Under the pieces are notes generated by a model that was not told the origin of the DNA, ran no database searches, and saw only the letters and a program-made list of their open reading frames with translations. Positions 1-10,029 of a stretch of DNA of 64,000 nt are shown piece after piece. How positions within the stretch are numbered: position 1 is the stretch's first letter; each line of letters opens with the position of its first letter. Both the position numbers and the translations under genes were made by a program. Source of the DNA: Eucalyptus grandis (Eukaryota > Streptophyta > Magnoliopsida > Myrtales > Myrtaceae); assembly GCF_016545825.1 (NCBI RefSeq), contig NC_052615.1:27153088-27217087 (forward strand), in the 5' to 3' direction.

Positions 1-734
1 TCTTATAGAATTTCAAATCAAAACCATGGAGGATTTGGAAGATATTTATAAAATTGAAGCAAAAGCATATTGAGCAAAACTTGGCAACCTGTATCTTCAT
101 ATGTCATCCGGCATTCTGTTTTGATTTGGTTTGATCTTGGATTGGATAATCTTGATATATTTAAATGTTAATATCATGTAGTCATATGGAAATTGGATGA
201 AGTAACTAAGTATTACGCTAGCTGTCGTATTATCAACAACTTAACTTTAATTTAATATGTAAATATAAGTTGTCGAGATTTTTTTATTATATCAATTATT
301 TTATTTTTTTGTTGACTATTTATCGATATATTTATGATCATGATGATCTACATGTTTGATAATTTTTCAAGTCTTAAAGTAAATTTAAAACTATATCAAT
401 AGTTAGTGGCTTTTATATATGATTAGAGCAACCTTCCATTTAGAAAAGCTGGTCCATAATATTTATTAATTTCAGTGGAAAATAATTTTCTCATATTAGA
501 TAATAACTTTCCGTGATTACCGGTATAGCTTTCATGCGCTTCAGGAACTCTTATCGAGAGTTCAATTACTGTTCATGGTCAAAAGTAAATTCAAAACTAT
601 AAAAAGAAATTACTGAGTCTTAATCATAATCGGCAGTCTTAATTAGTTCATTATAATGTAAATCCTCTAAAAAATAAAATTTAATAGCAGCAGAAGCATT
701 TTGACTACTGGGACAAGCATCTAAACAACTCTTC
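1..734. repeat. AT-rich start of duplicated block (copy A)
   Basis: Non-coding AT-rich sequence. It matches about 25985-26690 along its whole length with scattered substitutions and small indels, so it is the left end of a segmental duplication that continues to about 4870. I see no gene, RNA or clear promoter in it. Confidence 0.7.
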
Positions 735-1460
735 TCAAATCCAAACTCGTTCATAAACGCAACTAAATAAATCACTCTCGTAAATCGATTTCAAGCAACA
801 TGATCAGTCGAACTTCAGCCTGTGACTAGCGACCGTCAGCTCCAACTTCTTAACCTCTCTTTGATTTGGTTTCAGCATCACCACCATCGAACCACAATCG
901 CCCAAGTAGTAAGTAACGTCGATGGCCACATCCCCATTTTCCCACTCAGACAAATCTTCTCCAACCTTGAACTTGAAAAGTTCTTGTACAATTCCATGAC
1001 GTCCTCTCTTGGCCGCAAAAATATCTCCGTTGAGTTCCAATAAAAGGAGTTTCCATACCTTAACGGACTTATCCTTGCAAGGGATGACATTCCATGTGAC
1101 ATCTTTAATATTGAATGTACCTACTCTTCCCTTCACATCCGCACAATAGAAGATGCCTTTTGCATAGACAGCTTGCCAGATTGAGTCAAAATCTGGATTT
1201 ACATCACTAAAATCATGCCGGCCAATTTTTGTCTAACCCAATAGTGATTGTGTCAATTAAGATTCGATTGTTGAGAGGGTGTATAGGCATACTCACGATG
1301 AAGACGGTGCAATTTGAAGATGTGGGAGCTACAGTGAAGGTCCCCGTGCTTATAAGCCGGTTATGCCAAGGGAGGTCGATTCGATCTCAAGTTGTTGGGT
1401 TGAAAAGGAAGATGGACGAGACCTCTCTCGACAAGAGGAGGAGCCATCTGTGCTTGGAGG
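735..1460 (-). pseudogene. F-box/DUF295-like (KIB1-4 propeller) gene fragment, copy A
   Basis: The minus-strand frame 1136-804 is open for 110 codons. Upstream on the same strand, after a stop, the frame reads as the preceding part of the same domain, with NPDFDSIWQAVYAKGIFYC leading into a CADVKGRVGTFN stretch, then KVWKLLLLELNGDIFA and LSEWENGDVAIDVTYYLGD. This order (a 'down to the visible cell, FYC, G-x-x-GTF', then 'LLELNGDIF', then 'FKF...W') is the layout of DUF295 F-box proteins, known plant substrate-adaptor candidates of SCF ligases. No F-box is visible at the N terminus, and the frame is broken near position 1215, so this is a C-terminal remnant. The same fragment recurs at 23330-23690 and 26720-27250. 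The family call is by pattern memory and is moderate only. Confidence 0.5.
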
Positions 1461-3278
1461 CAATACAATCAACTTGACACTCGAGCTCGGGGATTTGCAC
1501 CAAGGTGACATGACTACATGATAGGGTTGAGGAACCCATGGGTCGCAAATATATCCTAATTCAACAGAAAGTTTTCCTAAATAGAGGTCACGAAATTTTA
1601 GAATATGTGATTTTTGTAAAAAAAAATTACATATACATCCAACTTCTTATTCAAATCAAATATGACATCATCCAGTGAAGCTCTTATTTGCTTCGGAACT
1701 TTCCAAGGTGAAAAATGATTTAAAAAAACTGTTAAAAAATAGCAAGGATTAAACATAATTAGTAAATATTCATAAATAAAATTAAGTTCAGAACCGCTGC
1801 TTCAGGCTCATCCAGGCTTGGGTCAGTCCAAACACAACAGACTAGGCTTAGCCTTTTCTTGGTAAATTTGAGAGATTGTGCTATTTGAGTCCAACGTGCA
1901 AAAGATTAGTTTTTTTTTTTTTTTTTTTGGAGGGGGAAGGATTTCGCCGGATATGATGAGATAAGAAATGTAATCAAATTTACACGTCCTATATCTTTTT
2001 TGGCAGTTGACTGGATATAACCTATAATAGGATTTTATTAAACAATAAAAGTTAAATAAATAACTTTAAAAAAAATAAAAATCCTATTTTATTGGACCAT
2101 CGCCGGTGGTGGTCGTCGTTTCCAATAGCAACCTTTACGGTAGAGGTTGTCCAAATATGGGGACCAACACGATAGGGAATAGGTTTGGTTCTCAAGAGGA
2201 AATCCCCAGCAACAAGGCCCCATGCGAGGGCAACATCTGTTGGTTACCGTTGCATTGAGAGCAAGGTAATTAGGGCGATGATTAGCAAATGAAATCTCTA
2301 ATTAGCTCTAACAACTCTTATTCAATAAGTCTACATAGGCTGAACTCTAATTCGGAGATCAACGTGCACTATACTATTAGTTGGTTCAAAATAGTCATTA
2401 GTACTTCAATCACTCCTCTAGTGTCATTTCTCCATTTTTATTTGGAGATGATTTTCTTTTGGATTAGAGTCTCGTTGCTTTTCTTTTATATTTTTCCTGA
2501 AAAGGGATTTTATTCATTTACTCGAAAATCAGAGGAGCTCGTTATAGGAGCTTCTTTACACAAAATAACCCAAAAGGGGTTAAGGGGAAAAAGGAAACCA
2601 ATTTTGAGGAAGAACAATTTTTTATGGGTCATAGCAACCTGGTTTGCGACCAAGTTGGCCCCTCCGAAGAATATCTTTTTGGCTAGAGTTCCTACCAAGT
2701 TAATGGGTCAAATTTGACCAAAAAGAAGAAATTGACTGATTCCAATTTAAGACCACACAAAAGAAAATTGGTTAATTCAAATTCAAATGCCATAGCTCAA
2801 AAGTTAAAATGAAAAAATATCTCAATATATAGAGGAGAATTGAATTTCTTTTAAACGGATTGACTAGAATCGGTCGTTGCTTAATCATATCGTTAAGACG
2901 CACGATATAATTAGCCAATCAAAATACATAAAATGTGATCGATCTGTAAGTCATTGTGTGATCAAATCACTTCTCCTATTGAGAAACAATAGGATGGTAC
3001 CACGAATGTGCCAATAGATTTCGAAAAATGACTTAATACATTTATCAGAATTTCAGCAAAAATTTAAAATTGTCGATTAAAAGTAAATATCGAAAAATTA
3101 GGGAATCTGAAATATAACAAACAGAACCTGAAAAATCGGACAAAATTTCCAAAAAGCCCCTCGGTATTCTCCCCTCCAATATCCTCGCTTTCTCTTCGGG
3201 CCACGATCTCCACGATCCCCCACTTCTGCACCTGCCACCGCACGATCGGATCAAAAACCGCTCTTCGATCGATAAGCC
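1461..3278. other. Non-coding stretch of duplicated block A
   Basis: Intergenic sequence homologous to about 27250-29047. It includes a T-run near 1911-1928 and a 142-codon frame at 2289-2717. That frame is not kept open in the paralogous copy (28105-28341 is shorter and diverges), so I do not call it a gene. The last 300 bases become GC-richer and are the promoter and 5' leader region of the TBCA-like exon downstream. Confidence 0.6.
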
Positions 3279-3302
3279 TTCTCTCTCTCTCTCTCTCTCT
3301 CT
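3279..3302. repeat. (TC)n microsatellite in 5' leader
   Basis: About 12 uninterrupted CT units. The paralogous position near 29047-29062 also carries a CT tract, but shorter, so the repeat predates the duplication and changed length afterwards. CT tracts are common in plant 5' leaders. Confidence 0.85.
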
Positions 3303-3670
3303 GTGAATATCCCGGATCTAGTTTTGTGAATCTGAAGTTCGAAACAACGTAATTTGCTTCGAATCTCCGAAACATGAGCCTTGAAGTGTTCTTGGTTTTG
3401 TTGCCTCGCTTCTCTTGAATCGAAGAGCCAGAGTGCTCCTCGTCCCGTTGACGAATGAACCCTTCATACTGGTTGCGGCTAGGAAATGCTGAATGTGATG
3501 ATGATCCCTCTATGGCCGTCGACTGAAGTAGCTTAAGATGGAGAGATAACGCAAAATAACCCACTTCCAATTTTCTAGTGTCAGTTCCAATGCCGTCGCT
3601 TAAATCTGAAACCCAATTCTGAAAATGGGTGGTTCTTGTTTTTTTTCTAACGTTGATGTGCGGGGCAGCG

Positions 3671-3768
3671 ATGGCCTGCATTCTTACGAGAATGAGGTCG
3701 AGAGCGAAGCCACGAAGACAGCGGAGATGAAGGAGAAAGGAGCGGACCCCTATGACCTTAAGCAACAG
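3671..3768 (+). pseudogene. TBCA: Truncated first exon of tubulin-folding cofactor A (copy A)
   Basis: The exon aligns to the intact copy at 29444-29596. Both have the same ATG context and the same donor after ...KGADPYDLKQQ (CAACAG|GTATTT). This copy is 98 nt instead of 153: exactly 55 nt are missing between positions 3675 and 3676. Because 55 is not a multiple of 3, the original ATG (3671) now reads out of frame; an open frame from an upstream ATG at 3625 picks up LHSYENEVESEATKTAEMK. TBCA is a small helical chaperone that captures beta-tubulin, and the lost segment is the start of its first helix. No second exon follows in this copy. I judge it a non-functional fragment. Confidence 0.8.
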
Positions 3769-4023
3769 GTATTTCAAATTATTTGCTCGCGTTTGCTGTC
3801 TGTGGCTTTCTATGTCGGTTTGTGGTTGTCGTGGCTGTCTCTTTGATCTTTGTTGAGAATGTGACTGTTTCGAGATTAAATAAGAATGCGACGATTAGAA
3901 TTTGTGGATACGGGTGTTCCGAAAATTGGCAATATGTAGGGCATGGAGGCACATTGTGTAGCGTGCTTATTGAGCTTCGACATAAGTGAACTCCAATAGA
4001 CTTTCTTTTTTCTTAAGAAAGGG

Positions 4024-4064
<41 letters not shown>

Positions 4065-4871
4065 AGGTTACTTAAATGTTTATCATTCAAGATGTTGATA
4101 TGATGAGTTAAGATGAGCCTTGATCATGGTCAGAAGTTTCTACCACAATGGATCAGTATGTGTGTTGACTTATTAACTTCTGTTCCCGAACTTGCTCTGA
4201 ATCCTTAACTTAAGCTCAAAGTTTTGATTTTCACTGCGTCATGTACTAGTGGAGATATACATTTGTCACTAGTAAATCTGTAATGCTCAAGATTGTCTAC
4301 TCGGGGTTACACTTCTCATTTTTCATGGTTCATCCATGGAAAAAGATGTTTTCTATGTGGATCAATGTTGCTGCCAGCACATCCTGTAATTCAGAATTTG
4401 GAAATAAACCGGCTGCTCCCCCAAGTAGTCTCTCTCTGTTCTCTTTAGAGAAATAATCGTGAAAAGAGTTCCTCAGGATTTTTCAGATGTACAGTTGACG
4501 CTTGAAATATAGCATGGTTGATTTGGTTATTTCGTTAACTTCTCCTTTATTATGTCACATGCACTATGAAGCTCCTGTTTGAGTTATGAGATTTGATGCA
4601 GTGGGTTTCAATTCTGTGAAGTTTCACTGCGTTTACAGCAATCTTGTCATCTAATGAACGATTTGAGCTGAAAACTTGATTTTAGCCAAAAAGCCAAGAA
4701 AGTTTTAGGATTTTAGTTCAAAGCCAACTATGCTGATTGGCTGAGGTATGTATGTTGGGGCTCCATTTGTGGATGTAGTGATTACAACTTCTAATTAAAA
4801 TATGTAAGCATTAGCATGTTACTTACTGGTTTGGAAATAAGTTTAATAACCTCCCTTGTGGTGTACTCTAA
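3769..4871 (+). other. Remnant of TBCA intron 1 (copy A)
   Basis: It begins with the donor GTATTT and matches 29597-30359 and, from about 4072, 16016-16780. A (GA)n tract of about 15 units at 4026-4056 is absent from the other two copies. No coding exon is visible. Relative to the 16-17.6 kb copy, this copy lacks roughly 770 bases just before 4850. Confidence 0.7.
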
Positions 4872-5640
4872 GGGTCTGTTTGGCAACTTGCCAAACAATG
4901 CTTATTTCTATTCTTTTGTTCTCGGGAGTAGATTTAGAATACAAATCTGTTCAGTAAATTTATGGGAACGAATTTCTATTTATTTATTTTTTTCGTTCCC
5001 GGAAGTAGATTTGGAATCGAATCAAGAAGTAAAAAATAGTTGTTTCTTTGTTTCCAGGAACAATTTTAGAATCAAGGCCCCTATTTTTTTATTTTTTATT
5101 TTCTTTTTTCTTATTTATTTTTCATTCTTTCTTCTTCTTCATCTGCCACCACCGCCACCGTTGCCGTTCGTCGCTGTCCATTGCCCACCGCCATCGGCAA
5201 CCGGTTGGGAGAGCTCACCGAAGGCGAGCCCAGCCCCGCCGAGGCTCGACCGACGAGGCATGGCCTCGCCAAGTGCCGGCATCTCTTCGGTGAGGTCGCT
5301 GATCCTCGTCTGGCCGGTCACCGGTCATCCCAAGACCGGCGACCGGCAACTTGAAGAAGAAGAAGAAGAAGAAGAAGAAGAAGAGAAAGCAAGGAAAAAA
5401 AGAAAAGAAGAAAAAGAAAAAAAGAAAAAAATTAATAAAATTATTTAACAATTAAAAGAAAATGATTTGAAGTAGAAATTTTGAGCACGATACTAAATGC
5501 AATTCTATTCCAGGAATTGAAATTTTGGACAATTACCAAATGGCTTAAAATACTTAAAAATTATTCTCAGGAATAGAAAAAAAAGAATCATTTTTTATTA
5601 AAAATTGTTTTCAGGAACAGAAGTGTTATCAAACGCGCCC
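4872..5640. mobile_element. Non-autonomous DNA transposon, TAA target duplication, GC-rich core
   Basis: The element starts GGGTCTGTTTGG and ends CAAACGCGCCC, and is flanked by TAA at 4869-4871 and 5641-5643. The paralogous site near 17555 reads CTC-TAA-GAG with a single TAA and no insert, so both ends and the 3-bp target duplication are confirmed by an empty site. A TAA/TTA target and GGG...CCC ends are typical of PIF/Harbinger (Tourist-like) elements. Inside are AT-rich arms with short palindromes such as GTTCCCGGAA, and a GC-rich core at about 5145-5355 followed by an (AAG)n tract at 5353-5384. There is no transposase. The same design is seen at 53205-54061. Confidence 0.8.
5353..5384. repeat. 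(AAG)n microsatellite
   Basis: About ten GAA/AAG units inside the transposon at 4872-5640, followed by A-rich sequence to about 5440. It creates a poly-Glu run in one frame that is not a protein feature. Confidence 0.8.
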
Positions 5641-5744
5641 TAAGAGATTTATGACAGTAATGGAGTGTATGGAAAGGTTTTCATCATGATTAAGATCTCA
5701 AGAATGTTTATGGATATTTTTTTCTTTTTCATTTTAGAGTCACC

Positions 5745-6050
5745 CTGTTGTCATTCTAGGGGCCTAACCCCATGAGGTGCGTTCCCACATAAAGAAAGCT
5801 CTTATCAACTTGATCGCGTTGCAGCGACCAATTCGATCTACAATCCTCCTCACCATTGCTATCTCTAGGATTGAGAACGAATTCATAATTCTCGCCTAGA
5901 AGTCCACGTGCTCCCCGTCTATTCTTTTATCTTTTTCTAAATATGTCAAGGCCTTGCTCATCACCCCCATGATTGTCAATAAAAAAAAAACAAAAAAAAA
6001 TATTATATATCATAATAAAGTTTCATGTCAATCATCGCCATATAAATAAA
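5745..6050 (-). pseudogene. Polyol-transporter-like N-terminal exon fragment
   Basis: Read on the minus strand, this matches the N-terminal exon seen more completely at 9440-9990: an FYLYGYDWH-like stretch (equivalent to the first helix GYD of sugar porters), a VMSxAL-like segment, then the NLIAL...GAFF helix. Stops and frameshifts interrupt it. It sits downstream of (and is joined to) a different part of the gene at 6060, so the order is scrambled. Confidence 0.6.
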
Positions 6051-6059
6051 ATTATGATG

Positions 6060-6826
6060 AGCAAGAGCATTTTCCAATTGGTGGAGATCAAGTCCATATT
6101 TTCATAAATTCACGGCCTATATAGTAGCATGGTCTTAATGCCACATGCTTGTTGGATTATGCTAATCCGCACCATACACAATTTCATATGGCGAATTATC
6201 TAAGTAGGGGTGCGGAGTTCTTGGCGCATAGATCCTCAAGGTTATCAAAAGTCTCCATGATTTAGGCGAGCCAGTGGTTAGCCTCCGCATCAGAGCTAGA
6301 GGTCTGGGCTAGGACCTGCTTTGCGTCGTTCGTGTAGCCCTACATGGCGACCCATCGAAGGGATTCCGGCATGACACGGACCTCGATAGCAAGCAAAACC
6401 GTTGAGAGTAATCCCTGGCTAAGCATGAAAAGCCATCTATATTTGAGCAGGAGCATGAGAACATCATAATTGCATATGACGCCAAGAGATGTGCCAAGGT
6501 TCATGAAGACTTGAACAATTGAAGCAAGTAACAAGAACATGCTCATTAAACATGAAAAAGAGAAACCAATGACTACAAATAAATGAAAAATGTGATACAC
6601 AATTAGAAAACAACTTATCTCAAGGAATAAAGTGAGCAAGCCATGGGATATGGTGGAGGAGATTTCCATGATATAAATGAGGGCGATGTTCAGTGCCCCA
6701 CCCCAATGCCAACCTGGCCGATGGCACGGCCCCACAGGAATAAAGCAATGTGGGGGTTTAACCACATGAGGAGCACTCCCACAAAAAAGAAAGCCCCCGT
6801 CAATTTGATCATATTGCGAGCATAAT
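6060..6826 (-). pseudogene. Polyol/monosaccharide-transporter-like fragment (MFS sugar porter)
   Basis: The minus frame 6888-6340 reads through KAPINLIAL, then GGALNIALIYIMEISSTIS, an intron (donor near 6620) and VFMNLGTSLGVICNYDVL...LLAIEVRVMPESLRWVAM. In plant polyol/monosaccharide transporters this is the 'APVY.AEISPA.SRG.LTSFPE' and 'N.G.LLGY.CNY...MPESPRWL' region of the MFS sugar porter family, which move sugar alcohols with protons across the plasma membrane. Downstream, 6340-6060 continues the central loop with many stops. It is a pseudogene. It lies head-to-head with the next copy; the junction is at 6826-6850. Confidence 0.7.
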
Positions 6827-6850
6827 TGCATAAGCGGCAATGCGATCAAG

Positions 6851-7822
6851 TTGATGGGGGCTTTCTTTTCTGTGGGAATGCTCCTCATGTGGTTAGGGCC
6901 CCCACAATGCTTTACTCATGTGGGTCCGTGCTATCAACCAAGTCGGCATTGGGGTGACACTCACCATCGCCCTCGTTTATATCGCGAAAATCCCCCCCGT
7001 TATATTCCACGATTCACTCACTTCATTTCCCGAGGTAAGTTGTTTTCTAATTGTGTATCATATTTGCTTCTTGTTACTTGCTTCAATTGTTTAGGTCTCC
7101 ATCAACCTTGGCACCTTCCTTGGCGACGTATGCAATTATGCTATTCCCATGCTCCAGCCTAAAAGTAGGTGGCTTTTCTTGCTCGGCCTAGGAACACTCT
7201 TGATGATCCTGCTCGCCATCGGGGTCCGCGTCATGCTAGAATTCCCCCCGGTGGCTCGCCATGCATGGCCACATTAACGATGCAAAGTAGGTCCTAGCCT
7301 AGAACTCTAACTTCCATGTGGAGGTTGATCGTCGGCTCACCAAAATCATGGAGGCTTTTGACAACCCTAAGGGGTCCATGCACCGAGAACTTTGCAATCA
7401 TATTTTAGTAAATTGCCATATGAAATTGTGCGCAGTGGGGATTAATTAAACCAACAAGCATGTGGCGTTGAGATCATGCTGCTATATAGCTCGCGAATTT
7501 ACGAAAAGGCGGACTTGACCTCCATCCACGCGGCAAAAACCTTGCCTATCCTCATCCCCATCTTCCGCCTAGACATGGATGTGTGGCGGAATTTGATGAT
7601 TACCAAGCTCAAGGGGATGAGTTTGTCACTCTAGCCCCTCAATTTATGCTTCATCAGCATCGACCGCAGTAGCATGAAGCCCTCGTGGGCAATAGTAGCT
7701 TGTATTCCTTCGTTTGTGTTTTACGTAGCATCCTATGCAATCGACATAGGCCCAATTACATCCATATACAATTTCGAGGTGTTCACATTGAGGTTGCATG
7801 CCCGTGAACCAAGGGTTATCAC
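6851..7822 (+). pseudogene. Polyol-transporter-like pseudogene, two exons
   Basis: First exon piece 6851-7034 (starts in GAFFSVGMLLMWLG, ends at CGAG|GTAAGT). A short intron of about 60 bases follows, shorter than in the sister copies. The second exon runs from 7095 (after TTTAG) through the LGT-LLG, MLE-PRW-like and central-loop segments to the TSIYNFEVFTLRL motif near 7800, the 'GPITWVYSSEIFPLR' region of the family. In-frame stops occur near 7270, 7450 and 7630. The sequence breaks off at about 7822 into the intron of another copy. It is the right arm of the inverted repeat centred at about 6838. Confidence 0.7.
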
Positions 7823-8160
7823 ATTTTTTTATTATTTATTAGTCATTAGTTTCTCTTTTTCATGTTTAATGAGCATTTTCTTGTTGCTTGCTTCAGTTGT
7901 TCAGGTCTCCATCAGCCTTGGTACCCTTCTTGGCATCGTATGCAATTATGATATCCCTTACTCATGCTCAAATGTAGGTGGCTTTTTATGCTCGACTTAG
8001 AAACACTCTTGGTAGTCCTGCTCACCATCGGGGTCCGCATCATGCCAAAATCCCCCTGGTGACTCGCCATGCAGGGCCTCATGAATGACGCAAAGCAGGT
8101 GCTAGCCTAGACCTCTAACTTCGATGTGGAGGATAATTGCCAACTAGATGAAATCATGGA
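7823..8160 (+). pseudogene. Polyol-transporter-like intron plus second-exon fragment
   Basis: Starts inside the intron (the TTCATGTTTAATGAGC stretch shared by all copies), passes an acceptor near 7907 and reads VSISLGTLLGIVCNYD before stops. It ends at about 8160, where the same gene segment returns on the opposite strand, so 7830-8100 and 8170-8440 form a tail-to-tail inverted repeat. Confidence 0.6.
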
Positions 8161-8515
8161 CATGCTTTACGTCATTCATGCAGCCCTACATGACGAGCCA
8201 CCGGCGGGATTTCGGTATGACGCAAACTGCGACGGTGGGTAGGACTGTTGAAAATGTTCCCAGGCCGAGTATGAAAAGCCGCCTACGTTTGAGCATGAGC
8301 ATAGGGATAACATAATTGCATACAACATCGAGGAGGGTGCCAAGGTTGTTGGTGACTTGAACAACTGGAGCAAGATAATCATTAAACATGAAAAAGAGAA
8401 ACTAAGGACTCATAAATAAATGAAAAATGTGATACACAATGAGAAAAAAACTTACCTCGAGAAACAAAGTGAGCAAGCCACGGAATATGGCCGATGGCAC
8501 GGCCCCACAGGAGTA
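8161..8515 (-). pseudogene. Polyol-transporter-like fragment, left half of a fused copy
   Basis: Minus frame 8389-8186 reads VVQVTNNLGTLLDVVCNYV...VIPKSRRWLVM, equal to the start of exon 2. The intron spans about 8340-8455, and the upstream exon end (IFRGLLTLFLEV) is joined at about 8520 directly to the C-terminal end of the next copy (GVAFVFM). The fusion makes a C-to-N chimera and shows unequal recombination among copies. Confidence 0.6.
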
Positions 8516-10025
8516 AAGCATGAATACGAAGGCGACCCCATCGAGGGTGATCACCTCGTATGGCGATATAAACATAAAAATGAAGATTGCACTCACCCCT
8601 CAGTTCATAAGCACACAACTCAATGTGAACACCTTGGAACTGTAGATGAATGTAACTAGGCCTATGCCAATTGCATAGGATGGTACGTAAAACACGAAGG
8701 AGAGAAAACAAGATACTATTGCCCATGGGGGCTTCATGCCACTGCGGTCGATGTTGATAAGGCATGTATCAAGGACCTCGAGCGAGAAACTCATCAAATT
8801 CTGCCACTTGTCCATCTCTTGGAGGAAGATGGGGATGAGGAAAAGCAAGGTTTTCACCATGTGGACTATGATGAGCAAGAGTATTTTTCAATTGGTAGAA
8901 GTGAAGTCGGCATTTTCATAAATTCACGGGCTAATACAACAGCGTGGTCTCAACACCACATGCTTGTTAGATCATATTAATCCCTATTGCGCACAATTTC
9001 ATATGGCGAATTACCATAATAGGGTTGCGGAATTCTCGACGCACGGACTCTTCAAGGTTGTCAAGAGCCTCCATGATTTCGGTGAGCCAACAGTCAACTC
9101 CATTGGAGTTAAAAGTCTAGGTTACGACATGCTTTGCGTCATTCATGCGACCCTGCATGGTGAGCCATCGGGGGGATTCCGGCATGATGTAAACCCCGAT
9201 GGTGAGCAGGACTGTCAAGAGCATTCATAGGCTGAGCATGAGCGTTTGAGCATAGGCATGGGGATAGCATAATTACATACGATGCTAAGGAGGGTGGCAA
9301 GGTTGACGGAGACCTAAACAACCAAAGCAAGTAACAAGAAGATGCTCATTAAACATGAAAAAGGGAAACTAATGACTAATGAATAAATGAAAAATGTGAT
9401 ACATAATCAGAAAACAACTTGCCTCAAGAAACGATGTAAGCAAGCCATGAAATATGGCGAAGGAGATTTCCATGACATAAATGAGGGCAATGGTGAGTGT
9501 CAACCTAACGCAGACCTAGCTAATGGCGTAGCCCCACAGGAGTAAAGCATTGTGGGAGCCTAACGGCATGAGGAGCATTCACACAAAAAAGAAAGCCCCC
9601 GTCAACTTAATCGCGTTGCAGCGGCTAATCCGGTCAGCAATCTTCCTTACTATTGCTCCCCCCAAGACTGAGAATGAACTCGTGATCCCGAACTAGAAGT
9701 CAACATGCTCCGTAATTATTCTTTTATCTTTTTTTAAATATGTTAGGGCCTCGCTCATCACCCTTATGACTATTAGTTTAAAAAACACAAAAATATTAAT
9801 ATCATGACAAAGATCCATGCCAATCGTAGCCATATAAATAAAATTGTAAAAAAAAATTGCCCCATTTCCCAATTGGATGACTAACCAAGACCAAATAATA
9901 GGCAAGTGATGGACACTCCCATGGCACATGAAATGGTGTAATTGTTCAAGGTCACCAAGGGATTAGAATTTTCAATGGACTCCCATGGGATGGTGTTGAT
10001 GACCGCATCTGTCGATACCTACAAA
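8516..10025 (-). pseudogene. Near full-length polyol-transporter-like pseudogene
   Basis: Reading down the minus strand from about 10025: an N-terminal leader with AVINTIPWESIENSNPL and NNYTISCAMG; an FYLYGYDWH segment; VMSEALTYLKKDKRIITEHVDF (9929-9693); the cytoplasmic loop; exon 1 end near 9430; an intron; then exon 2 (from about 9330) through the central loop; MVKTLLFLIPIFL; LDTCLINIDRSGMKPPWAIV; FYVPSYAIGIGLVTFIYSS; and a C-terminal GVAFVFM. The order and the motif VMS-AL-Y-KKD are those of plant polyol transporters (about 500 residues, 12 membrane helices). Numerous stops and frameshifts rule out a functional product. Confidence 0.7.
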
Positions 10026-10029
10026 GTCA

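Noticed and set aside
2289..2717. 142-codon plus-strand frame
   Set aside because: The paralog at 28.1-28.5 kb has frame breaks and no family match.
3064..3777. 237-codon minus-strand frame
   Set aside because: It is antisense to the TBCA leader and exon. The counterpart at 28812-29450 diverges in frame, and the plus strand explains the conservation.
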